This document shows positions 6,816 to 15,776 of a DNA stretch of 19,108 bases, piece by piece. Both the position numbers and the translations under genes were made by a program. The notes below the pieces were generated by a model that worked only from the letters and a program-made list of their open reading frames with translations, was not told the DNA's origin and did not search any database. Location: the NCBI GenBank assembly GCA_019424865.1, contig JAHYYS010000052.1:1-19108 (forward strand), in the 5' to 3' direction. The first letter of the stretch is position 1. Each line of letters begins with the position of its first letter. The stretch is from a bacterium (GTDB taxonomy: Bacteria > Bacillota > Clostridia > Oscillospirales > Oscillospiraceae).

Positions 6816-8248
6816 ACATCCGACTGGTCCTGCGGGTAACCGGCCGCGTTATGCAGCTGGAGAGCGCCGTCATGCTCATCCCTCTGGCCGTGGCTTTGCT
6901 GTATCGGGAGTCCCCCGCCCCCTTTTTATACAGCATCCTGATTATCCTGATCAGCGGAACCCTGCTGTCCCATCTTCCGGCCCGCCGCCACTTCTTTGCC
7001 CGTGAGGGCTTTGTGGCAGTGGGTCTGATCTGGATTCTCACCGGCGTACTCGGCGGACTGCCCTTTTATTTTTCTGGATATTTCAACTCCTTTGTGGACT
7101 GTGTGTTTGAGTCCTGCTCCGGCTTTACCACCACCGGCTCCACCATTCTGACCGATATTGAATCCCTGCCCAAGGGGATCCTGTTCTGGCGCTCCTTCAC
7201 CCACTGGCTGGGCGGCATGGGCGTGCTGGTGCTGGCCACCGCCGTGCTCCCCTCCCTGGGCATCCGCTCCTCTTACCTCACCCGGGCGGAAACGCCGGGG
7301 CCCGTATTCTCCAAGCTGGTTCCAAAGCAGTCTCAGACCTCCAAGATCCTCTATGGCATCTACTGCGTCCTGACCCTTGTGGAGGTGATATGCCTGAAGC
7401 TTGCGGGCCTGCCGCTGTACGACGCCTTCATCCACGCCTTCGGCAGCGCCGGCACCGGCGGCTTCTCCAACCGGAATCTGAGCGTGGGGGCCTATGCCAA
7501 TCCCACGGCCGAGGTGATCATCGCCGTCTTCCTGGTGCTGTTCTCCATCAACTTTGCCCTCTATTTTCTTCTGCTCTCCCGCCGCTTCCGGGAAGTGCTG
7601 GCCAGTGACGAGCTTCGCTTCTTCCTGCTGATTGTGGCCGGCTCCACGCTGTTGATCTTCTTCAACATCTATCCCATTTATCAAAATGTGGGGGACAGCC
7701 TGCGCAACGCCTTTTTCCAGGTGACCTCCATCATCTCCACCACCGGCTTTGGCACAGTGGATTATGTATACTGGCCTACGTTTTCCCAGATGATACTGAT
7801 TCTGCTGATGTTCTGCGGGGCCTGCGCCGGATCCACCGGCGGCGGAATCAAGTGCTCCCGCATGCTGCTGCTTTTCCGCTCCATCCGGCGGGAAGTACAC
7901 CGCATCATCCACCCCAACGCCGTGGAAACCATCCGTCTGGACGGACAGGTACTGGACGAGGACACGCTGGGGACCGCTTTGTCCTTCAGCGGCTTTTATG
8001 TCACCATCGTCCTGGTGGCTGCCCTAATCATCTCTTTGGATAATATGTCCTTTGGTGTCTCTCTCTCCGCCGCCCTCACCTGTACCAGCAACGTGGGCCC
8101 CGGGCTGGAGGCTATCGGCCCCATGGGAAATTTCTCCGCTTTCTCCCCCCTGTCCAAAATTGTCATGTCCCTTTGCATGATCATCGGCCGGCTTGAGATA
8201 TATCCCATTCTGGCTATGTTCAGCCTTCACGCCTGGCGCCGCACCTGA
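6812..8248 (+). CDS. trkH: Trk potassium uptake system, membrane channel subunit TrkH
   Basis: A 478-residue integral membrane protein, the K+-conducting subunit partnered with TrkA. It has the fourfold repeated membrane-pore-membrane layout of the TrkH/KtrB superfamily. Selectivity-loop segments are visible as SCSGFTTTGST (about residue 105), FGSAGTGGFSN (about 210), ISTTGFGTVDY (about 310) and TCTSNVGPG (about 427), each centred on the expected glycine. The intramembrane-loop-like segment CAGSTGGGIKCSR (about 345) is also present. The start overlaps the trkA stop by four bases. No clear intrinsic terminator follows; the 190 bases to hppA contain a separate promoter and leader. Confidence 0.95.
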   Translation: MNIRLVLRVTGRVMQLESAVMLIPLAVALLYRESPAPFLYSILIILISGTLLSHLPARRHFFAREGFVAVGLIWILTGVLGGLPFYFSGYFNSFVDCVFESCSGFTTTGSTILTDIESLPKGILFWRSFTHWLGGMGVLVLATAVLPSLGIRSSYLTRAETPGPVFSKLVPKQSQTSKILYGIYCVLTLVEVICLKLAGLPLYDAFIHAFGSAGTGGFSNRNLSVGAYANPTAEVIIAVFLVLFSINFALYFLLLSRRFREVLASDELRFFLLIVAGSTLLIFFNIYPIYQNVGDSLRNAFFQVTSIISTTGFGTVDYVYWPTFSQMILILLMFCGACAGSTGGGIKCSRMLLLFRSIRREVHRIIHPNAVETIRLDGQVLDEDTLGTALSFSGFYVTIVLVAALIISLDNMSFGVSLSAALTCTSNVGPGLEAIGPMGNFSAFSPLSKIVMSLCMIIGRLEIYPILAMFSLHAWRRT

Positions 8249-8337
8249 ACGCCGCTCTTAGCGTCCGCACGCCATGTTCAAGTTTCTCCTTGTGAAAATT
8301 TTTAGGGATTTTAGCCAAACCTTTTAAAAATGTGTTC

Positions 8338-8378
8338 TTGCATTTTCCCCATAATGTGTTAAAATATTTTCTAACACA
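8338..8378 (+). promoter_or_regulatory. hppA promoter with an overlapping 24-base palindrome
   Basis: TTGCAT (8338-8343), a 16-base spacer and TAAAAT (8360-8365) form a plausible promoter. A perfect inverted repeat, TGTGTTA (8355-8361) and TAACACA (8372-8378) around ten AT-rich bases, overlaps the -10 and the probable start site, the classic position for a repressor operator. The spacer is one base shorter than ideal. The binding protein is unknown. Confidence 0.5.
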
Positions 8379-8441
8379 GGGCTTAAGGGGATCCCGGAGT
8401 CGTGAGGGAAACTCTTAGCGCAAAAAGAGGGAGTGTAAGTC
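8379..8441 (+). ncRNA. Structured hppA leader, possible riboswitch
   Basis: The leader can form two mutually exclusive folds. In one, GCTTAAG (8381-8387) pairs with CTTAGC (8414-8419, one bulged T), enclosing GGGGATCCC (8387-8395) and a small AGT/ACT stem (8398-8400 / 8411-8413). In the other, CTCTT (8412-8416) pairs with AAGAG (8425-8429), which covers part of the ribosome site AGAGGGAG (8426-8433). Shared bases 8414-8416 make the folds exclusive, as expected for translational control. Known cation riboswitches (for example the Na+-I class, formerly the DUF1646 motif) regulate ion pumps, so this is a candidate class, but I cannot confirm the consensus by eye. Confidence 0.4.
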
Positions 8442-10556
<2,115 letters not shown>

Positions 10557-10560
10557 CAAC

Positions 10561-10599
10561 AAAAAAGACCCCGGGCGGGCGTCAGTCCGTCCGGGAGTC
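10561..10599 (-). terminator. Intrinsic terminator of the DUF2798 gene
   Basis: Arms 10567-10580 and 10585-10599 pair (one bulge, wobbles) on the minus strand, and the minus-strand RNA then runs into six U residues (10561-10566). It lies about 75 bases past the DUF2798 stop and abuts the hppA stop, so it serves leftward transcription. Confidence 0.75.
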
Positions 10600-10614
10600 T
10601 CCTCCCCATTCCCA

Positions 10615-10656
10615 CCCAGGGCAAGCTGCCGCAGGCCGGCTGCCCTGGGTTATTTT
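10615..10656 (+). terminator. Intrinsic terminator of hppA
   Basis: CCCAGGGCA (10615-10623) pairs perfectly with TGCCCTGGG (10641-10649), with further pairing inside, and is followed by TTATTTTTAT. It lies about 60 bases after the hppA stop. With the opposed terminator just before it, this forms a convergent double terminator. Confidence 0.85.
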
Positions 10657-10673
10657 TATGCGAACCTCCAAAG

Positions 10674-11201
10674 TCAGGCCGTCCGGGGCTCCGGCTCGGA
10701 ACGGCCGCGCACCAGCAGCCCGAACACCCAGTGGGTGAAGGGCGCCGCCGCAAAGAAATTCCAGAAAAAGGCCATGGGGAAATTCTTGAACACCGTCCCC
10801 AGCCAAATAAAGGGCAGCTCCTGCCAGGGCGCGCCGCCCAGAACAACCTGGAACAGGACAGATGCCGCCAGGCTCATGGTCGGGCACATGACGGCCACGG
10901 TCCCGCCCTGGCGCATCAGGCGGCAGAAATAGGGGCTGTCCCGCTTCGGATCACAGTGCCTGCCGGCAAAGCGGGCGCCCATCCGGTTGCCCCACAGGCT
11001 GGAGATCAGAAAGACGATAAGCCCCATGAAAAGGCACTCCCTCCCCGCCTCCGTCAGGACCTGCGCGTTCAGATTACTCAGTCCCCCCGGCTGAAGGTTC
11101 ACCCCCAGCTTCAGCGCCGTATTGTAAATTTCCATCCCCAGGGCCATGGAATAGGACATCAGAAGTCCGAATAAAATTCCCTGTGCCTTTGACTTTATCA
11201 T
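10674..11201 (-). CDS. DUF2798 family membrane protein
   Basis: I place the start at the ATG at 11199-11201 (MIKSKAQGILFGLLMSYSMA, 175 residues) because GGAGGG at 11209-11214 has seven-base spacing; the frame stays open upstream through a hairpin, which is not coding. The protein has four hydrophobic segments arranged as two similar halves: about 8-27 and 53-70 in the first, about 97-117 and 123-155 in the second, matching the tandem organisation of DUF2798 proteins. Typical features are an NTAL segment after helix 1 and an NFF motif late in the protein. The function of this family is unknown to me. It lies downstream of yhaN on the same strand but is probably transcribed from its own promoter at about 11.3 kb, through a terminator-like hairpin. 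Confidence 0.75.
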   Translation of the reverse strand: MIKSKAQGILFGLLMSYSMALGMEIYNTALKLGVNLQPGGLSNLNAQVLTEAGRECLFMGLIVFLISSLWGNRMGARFAGRHCDPKRDSPYFCRLMRQGGTVAVMCPTMSLAASVLFQVVLGGAPWQELPFIWLGTVFKNFPMAFFWNFFAAAPFTHWVFGLLVRGRSEPEPRTA

Positions 11202-11246
11202 TTTAGTTCCCTCCTGCATACAGCGAAATTGCCTCTGAAACAAAAG

Positions 11247-11284
11247 AAAGCGCATCACATCCCCGGGGGGATATGATACGCTTT
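11247..11284 (-). terminator. Hairpin with U-rich tail between yhaN and the DUF2798 gene
   Basis: An 18-base arm (11267-11284) pairs with 11247-11264 around a two-base centre. On the minus strand the two imperfect positions become G-U wobbles, so the RNA stem is complete only in that direction, and it is followed by CUUUUGUUUC. It can end yhaN transcription. It also lies inside the leader of the DUF2798 gene if the promoter at 11308-11337 is real, making it a possible attenuator. Confidence 0.7.
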
Positions 11285-11307
11285 GCTTTTCGCTACACGG
11301 CTCTTCT

Positions 11308-11337
11308 TTTTTACCACAAATTCAGAGAAAAAGTCAA
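11308..11337 (-). promoter_or_regulatory. Candidate promoter of the DUF2798 gene
   Basis: On the minus strand TTGACT (11332-11337) is followed after 17 or 18 bases by GTAAAA or TAAAAA (11308-11314). It falls in the gap after the yhaN stop, upstream of the hairpin. The -10 is weak. Confidence 0.45.
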
Positions 11338-11365
11338 GGAAAATTTCTGCGGCATTGTCTGGCCG

Positions 11366-13606
11366 TTACAGGGACAGGCAGGTCACCCCTTCTGCCCCCT
11401 CCAGAGCGGCCCGCTCCCGGCCCTGGCAGGTGAACAGAAGCAGCTGCTGCTCCGCCGCCAGCTCCCGCAGCAGATCCAGCGCCAGAGCCAGACGCTGATC
11501 ATCAAAACAGACCAGCGCGTCGTCCAGCACAACGGGTGGTTTCTCGGGCAGGCACAGGCGGCAGACCGCCAGGCGTACCGCCAGATACAGCTGGTCCGCG
11601 GTGCCCCGGGACAGGGCCAGCGCGCTGCGGGGCAGCACGTCCTCTTTCCGGAGGGCCGCACCCTCCAGCTCCCGGTTCAGCGTCACGGCGGTGTACCGCT
11701 CCCCTGTAAGGCGGGATAAGTAGAGCCCGGACAGGCGGTTGAGCTCCGGGGAGAAGCGCTCCTGCAGCCGGACATTGGCCCGCTGGAGGGCATCCATGGC
11801 CAGGGTCAGGGCGTCGTATTCCCGCTTTCGCTGCTCCAGCTCCCCCTCCAGCCTCTCCCGCCGGGCACTGAGGGCGGCCGGGTCCCCCATGGACCGCTGC
11901 CGGCCCAGCGCCTGGCCCAGGGACTGGCTGATCTGGCGCAGACGGCCCTCCGCCTCGGCCAGGGCCCGCCGGCTCTCCTCCGGGGTGCGCTCCGGCTCGG
12001 CCAGGGCCTCCAGGGTATCCACCGCCTGCCCCCCCTGGGCGGCCAGGTCATCCCGCCGCCGCCGGCGCTCCTCCACCCGCTCCCGGGCCAGCGCCAGCTC
12101 GTGGTCCATCCCCAGGGCCCGGGAGATGGCCGCGGAACAGCCAAACAGTCCCCCGGCCTGGGGCGCAAAGGTATGGACAAAATGCAGCAGGTCCTCCCAG
12201 CTGTTGTCCCGCCGGGCCTTCCGGTCGTTCAGTCCGCCCCGCACCTCCTTCAAGCGGCGGGCGGCCTCCTCGGCGGCCTGACAGCGGGCGCGGTAGTCCT
12301 GTGCCAGGGCCTCCGCCTCCTCCGGTGCGCTCACGCCGTACCGGGCCAGGATGCGCGCCCCCTTCTCCCGGCAGCGGCGGGCCATGCTCCGGTTGACCAG
12401 GCCCACCACAATGGTAACGGCCAGCAGGATCAGCCAGATGGCAAACCCGGCATAAAGCAGCGTCCCCCGCTCCAGCAGGGAAAAGGCGCCCGCGGCCACC
12501 ATCGCCGCCAGTCCGGCGGCGGGAAACAGCCGGGACATTCTGGACCATGTCCCGGCCTCCTTTTCCGCGGCGGCGCGCTCTGCCAGATCCCGCTGGACCC
12601 GGGCGGCGGCCTCCTCGGCGGACAGACCGGCAAAGCGCTCATCCTGGGCGGCAATCTGGGCCTGAACATAGGCCTCCTCCGCCTCCTTCATGGCCTCCTC
12701 CCCCTGGCGGATCTCCTCGTCCATCACCTTCAGGTACTGCAGCTCTCCCTGGGCCCGCTTCAGCTGCTCCTGACTGGGCAGGGCGCCGAAATCCGCCTCC
12801 AGGCCGGACAGCTGTCTCTGGGCCTCCTTCAGCTCCTGACTGGCCTGGGCATAGCGGCGGTTCAGAGCCCGGCCGGCCAGACGGCGGTGGATCTCCAGCT
12901 CCTCCTCCAGCTGAACGCGCTGGTGCTCCAGGGCGTTTTTTTCCCCCTCCAGACGGACGATGTCGGCGGTCACCGACTCCAGCGCAGCCAGAGAGGCGTT
13001 TACCTGCTCCAGCTCCTCCTCCAGCTTGGGAATCAGCCCCACGCTGCGGTTGACCTTTCTGCGGTTGAGCCACTCCCGCAGCTTCCCCTGGGCCTGGGAG
13101 AAGGACACGTCCTCCTCCCCCGAGGACACCAGGGCGGCGATGCGCTTCTCCAGCTCCGGGACAGAGGTGAGGGCCATGGCGCTTCCCCCGATAAAGGCGG
13201 AGCGCTCATAGACCCCCCGCCCCACTCCCAGCAGCAGCGGCCCGCAGGTCTCGGCGGTGAAGCCGGGCACCGGCTCCTGGGTGCCGGTATAGACGGCGGA
13301 AAAGGCCCCCAGCGGGGTGCTGCCCTTCTGGCTGCGGCAGATGGTGATGTCCCGCCCCTGCCACTCCAGGGTGATCTCCCCCTCCATGTGTGCCCCGGAC
13401 CAGGGCTGATAGCGGTTCTTGTTGGCCAGATAGCCCTTCCGGTCCCGGTCCCGGGTGTCGATGCCGTAAAACATGGCCTTCAGGAAGGCGCACCAGGTGG
13501 ACTTCCCCCCCTCGTTGGGGGCCTGGATCAGATTAAAGCCCTCCCCCGGCTCCAGCCTGGCCCGGTCCAGGCATCCGAAGGTGGCAATCATGGATTTGAT
13601 TCTCAT
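11366..13606 (-). CDS. yhaN: YhaN-like AAA ATPase of the SbcC/Rad50 type, membrane-anchored
   Basis: A 746-residue ATPase, probable partner of the adjacent SbcD-like nuclease in DNA end processing or repair. The N-terminal half-ATPase carries Walker A APNEGGKST (residues 29-37). Long coiled-coil arms occupy about 170-345 and 410-620. Between them lie two hydrophobic helices (about 353-405, LAAMVAAGAFSLL and WLILLAVTIVVGLV) in place of the zinc hook of true SbcC; this membrane insertion is characteristic of YhaN proteins. The C-terminal half supplies the signature-like SRGTADQLYLAVRLAVC (about 667) and Walker B PVVLDDALVCFDD (about 695). It is shorter than B. subtilis YhaN (over 900 residues), mainly in the coiled coils. 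The start overlaps the yhaO stop by four bases. Gene name by similarity of architecture. Confidence 0.9.
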   Translation of the reverse strand: MRIKSMIATFGCLDRARLEPGEGFNLIQAPNEGGKSTWCAFLKAMFYGIDTRDRDRKGYLANKNRYQPWSGAHMEGEITLEWQGRDITICRSQKGSTPLGAFSAVYTGTQEPVPGFTAETCGPLLLGVGRGVYERSAFIGGSAMALTSVPELEKRIAALVSSGEEDVSFSQAQGKLREWLNRRKVNRSVGLIPKLEEELEQVNASLAALESVTADIVRLEGEKNALEHQRVQLEEELEIHRRLAGRALNRRYAQASQELKEAQRQLSGLEADFGALPSQEQLKRAQGELQYLKVMDEEIRQGEEAMKEAEEAYVQAQIAAQDERFAGLSAEEAAARVQRDLAERAAAEKEAGTWSRMSRLFPAAGLAAMVAAGAFSLLERGTLLYAGFAIWLILLAVTIVVGLVNRSMARRCREKGARILARYGVSAPEEAEALAQDYRARCQAAEEAARRLKEVRGGLNDRKARRDNSWEDLLHFVHTFAPQAGGLFGCSAAISRALGMDHELALARERVEERRRRRDDLAAQGGQAVDTLEALAEPERTPEESRRALAEAEGRLRQISQSLGQALGRQRSMGDPAALSARRERLEGELEQRKREYDALTLAMDALQRANVRLQERFSPELNRLSGLYLSRLTGERYTAVTLNRELEGAALRKEDVLPRSALALSRGTADQLYLAVRLAVCRLCLPEKPPVVLDDALVCFDDQRLALALDLLRELAAEQQLLLFTCQGRERAALEGAEGVTCLSL

Positions 13607-14682
13607 AGGGCGGTGTCCTCCCCATTCTCCAAGGCGGCCAGGCCGAAGCGGGCCGCCAGCTGATACACCGGATTATCCGGCTCCTCCTGGCACAGCTGCC
13701 ACATCTCCCGCAGGAACAGTCCGGTGAGGGTGTCCTCCTCCCGCCTGCGCCACAGGTCCTGGGGCAGACGGGTACGGTCCCGCAGGGTCAGCCCGTAAAA
13801 CCGGGGGGCCAGCTCCGCCTCCAGCGCGGCCAGGTCGGGGGCCTGCCCCTCTCCGGTAAAGAGGATCCGGTAAATATCCGCCCCGGTCTCCGCCGGGAGG
13901 GCGGAGCGCACCGCCTCCAGCGGACTGCGCCCGGTGATATCCACCGTCAAACTCTCATACCTGCGGAGGCACAGGGGGATAAACTGGGCCGCCGCGGCCG
14001 TCTCGTCGACCTCCAGATACAAAACGCCCTTCTCCCCCAACTCGTCAAAGCCCCGCCCCTCGGGACAGCCGGGATAGGCCCAGTACACGTCCCCGGCCCG
14101 CTGCAGGCCGGAGCCCTGGTGGATATGCCCCAGGGCCAGATAGTGCAGGCCGCTGGCGGCGATCTCCTCCTGGGTGATGGGGCCGTACCGGCTCTGGGGG
14201 GCCACGTCGCCGTGAAGGCAGCCCAGGCGGATCCCCTCCCCGGCGGCAAAAAAGCCCTCCAGAGGGCTCTTGTCCTGATGCGGGGCGGTAAAGGCGCGGC
14301 CGTACACCGTACAGTTCAGCTCCGGCAGGGGGACGGCCTCCATCTCCCCGGAGGTGAACAGGTGCACGTGGGACGGCCAGTCCAAAGACGCATAGGGGGA
14401 GGCGGGGGAATAAAAGTCGTGGTTGCCCGGGGCGATGAACACCGGGCATGGGATGGCCGCCAGGGCCCCGGCCAGGGCCTGAACGGTCTCCCGGAAGACC
14501 CGCTCCGAGTCCAGCAGATCTCCCGACAGCAGCACCAGGTCGGCCCGCTTCTCCCGGGCCAGGTCGGCCAGCCGGGCGAGCAGCTCCCGCTGCTCCCCCC
14601 GGCGCAGGGCGGCCTGCTCCGGCCCCAGGCCGGAAAAGGGGCTGTCCAGATGGAAGTCTGAGGCGTGAATCAATTTCAGCAT
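13603..14682 (-). CDS. yhaO: YhaO/SbcD-like metallophosphoesterase, DNA repair nuclease
   Basis: A 359-residue protein with the complete calcineurin-type two-metal site: DFHLD (Asp9, His11), GDLLD (Asp55), GNHD (Asn87, His88), His157 in LHGDV and GHIH (His186, His188). The catalytic domain fills about residues 1-220; the C-terminal part (about 225-359) is a capping and partner-binding region, as in SbcD/Mre11. It is expected to cut DNA ends with Mn2+ in complex with YhaN. The stop and the yhaN start share ATGA, so the subunits are translationally coupled. Its ribosome site is weak (CAGGAAAG). The gap of 51 bases to ymdB carries only a small GC hairpin (14715-14729) without a U-run, so cotranscription with ymdB is likely. 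Confidence 0.92.
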   Translation of the reverse strand: MLKLIHASDFHLDSPFSGLGPEQAALRRGEQRELLARLADLAREKRADLVLLSGDLLDSERVFRETVQALAGALAAIPCPVFIAPGNHDFYSPASPYASLDWPSHVHLFTSGEMEAVPLPELNCTVYGRAFTAPHQDKSPLEGFFAAGEGIRLGCLHGDVAPQSRYGPITQEEIAASGLHYLALGHIHQGSGLQRAGDVYWAYPGCPEGRGFDELGEKGVLYLEVDETAAAAQFIPLCLRRYESLTVDITGRSPLEAVRSALPAETGADIYRILFTGEGQAPDLAALEAELAPRFYGLTLRDRTRLPQDLWRRREEDTLTGLFLREMWQLCQEEPDNPVYQLAARFGLAALENGEDTAL

Positions 14683-14733
14683 AGGGCAGCTTTCCTGCCT
14701 TTCTTTTGGGATATGCCCCGCAGCGGGGCAGGA

Positions 14734-15510
14734 TTATTCCTGGATGTCCGCCCGACGGACCTCCACGCATTTTTTGCTGTGGGTATCCAGCACGAACAGA
14801 CAGGCGTTGAGCCTGCAGGGGCCCTCCGCCTCCTCATACCGCCGGGGCAGCCCCCCCAGGAACAGGTTGATGGAGTGCTCCGGCTTGATGCCCAGCACCG
14901 AGCGGCTGGGCCCTGTCATTCCCAGATCGGTGACAAAGCCGGTGCCCTTGGGCAGAATCTGACAGTCGGCCGTGGGCACATGGGTATGGGTGCCCCACAC
15001 CGCCTGGGCCCGGCCGTCCAGATACCAGCCCATGGCCCCCTTTTCGCTGGTGGCCTCGGCGTGAAAGTCCACCAGGGCCAGGTCATATTCTCCGCTGCGC
15101 AGCAGACGGTTGGCCTCCTTGAACGGGCTGTCCAGATTGGGGTTGAGCTCCACCCGCCCCATCAGATTGAGCACGGCGATCCGCATCCCCCGACACTGGT
15201 ACACCCCAAAGCCCCGGCCCGGCACCCGGCCGGCATAGTTGGCCGGGCGCAGGATGTTGGGCTCCTTGTCCAGATAGTCGCCGATCTGGATGCGGTTCCA
15301 GGTGTGGTTGCCCAGGGTGATCACGTCGGCCCCGGCCTCGAAAATCCCGCGGGCCTGGCGGGGGGTAATGCCCACTCCCGAGGCGTTTTCTCCGTTGACC
15401 ACGGTGAAGTGGGCCCCGGTCTCCTCCTTCAGGCCGGGCAGACGGCGGGAGAGGATGTCCTGTCCCCCCTCTCCCACCACGTCGCCCACGGCCAGCACAT
15501 GCAGCAGCAT
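14734..15510 (-). CDS. ymdB: YmdB-family metallophosphoesterase (2',3'-cNMP phosphodiesterase)
   Basis: The ATG at 15508-15510 (258 residues) is chosen because AAGGAG (15519-15524) lies eight bases upstream; the longer open frame runs into leader hairpins. The protein has all metal ligands of the YmdB/TIGR00282 family: Asp10 in GDVVG, Glu41 and Asn42 in NGENASG, Asn68 and His69 in GNHTW, His150 in DFHAEATSEK, and His175/His177 in GTHTHVPT. These positions almost coincide with those of B. subtilis YmdB, which hydrolyses 2',3'-cyclic nucleotides and influences the choice between biofilm and motility and RNA turnover. It is cytoplasmic. A near-consensus promoter and a two-hairpin leader precede it. 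It probably starts the ymdB-yhaO-yhaN transcription unit. Confidence 0.93.
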   Translation of the reverse strand: MLLHVLAVGDVVGEGGQDILSRRLPGLKEETGAHFTVVNGENASGVGITPRQARGIFEAGADVITLGNHTWNRIQIGDYLDKEPNILRPANYAGRVPGRGFGVYQCRGMRIAVLNLMGRVELNPNLDSPFKEANRLLRSGEYDLALVDFHAEATSEKGAMGWYLDGRAQAVWGTHTHVPTADCQILPKGTGFVTDLGMTGPSRSVLGIKPEHSINLFLGGLPRRYEEAEGPCRLNACLFVLDTHSKKCVEVRRADIQE

Positions 15511-15528
15511 ATTCAGCGCTCCTTCCCT

Positions 15529-15596
15529 CCGGCGCCCCAGCGGCGCCGGCAACACACAAAAGGGAGCCGCCCCAGCCCGCGGCGGGGCGCTCCCTT
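15529..15596 (-). ncRNA. ymdB leader with two hairpins, the first terminator-like
   Basis: Arms 15584-15596 and 15560-15573 pair over 13 bases with one bulge, and the minus-strand RNA then reads UUUUGUGUGUUG. A second hairpin (CCGGCGCC 15529-15536 with GGCGCCGG 15542-15549, five-base loop) ends five bases before the ribosome site. The first hairpin begins about nine bases after the predicted start site, so it is either an attenuator or a 5'-end stabiliser. No gene upstream on this strand needs a terminator here. Confidence 0.6.
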
Positions 15597-15611
15597 CTCC
15601 TTTCTGAATTT

Positions 15612-15640
15612 ATTATAACGGATTTTACCCCTTTGTTCAA
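15612..15640 (-). promoter_or_regulatory. Promoter of the ymdB transcription unit
   Basis: On the minus strand TTGAAC (15635-15640), a 17-base spacer and consensus TATAAT (15612-15617). The predicted start near 15605 gives a leader of about 95 bases. Confidence 0.8.
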
Positions 15641-15669
15641 TACGAAACCTGACGGCCCGCCGGCAAAAT

Positions 15670-15713
15670 CCCCGCCGGGCACAGCGCTTTCCCGAACGCC
15701 GGAGCCGGCGGGG
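15670..15713. repeat. Inverted repeat in the ymdB-alsT divergent region
   Basis: CCCCGCCGG (15670-15678) and CCGGCGGGG (15705-15713) are perfect complements around 26 bases. It lies upstream of both the ymdB promoter and the symporter gene, in very GC-rich DNA. I could not find a clear promoter for the symporter between 15641 and 15764, so the repeat may belong to its control region or be a by-product of composition. Confidence 0.35.
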
Positions 15714-15776
15714 CGCGCACTCCCTTGGGTACTGCGCCGGCCCGCCCGCGCATACCTCTAGATTGAGGTGATGCCG

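Noticed and set aside
12101..13663. 520-residue open frame antisense to yhaN
   Set aside because: Low-complexity Leu/Gly/Gln-rich product with no ribosome site; yhaN on the other strand has clear ATPase motifs and couples to yhaO.
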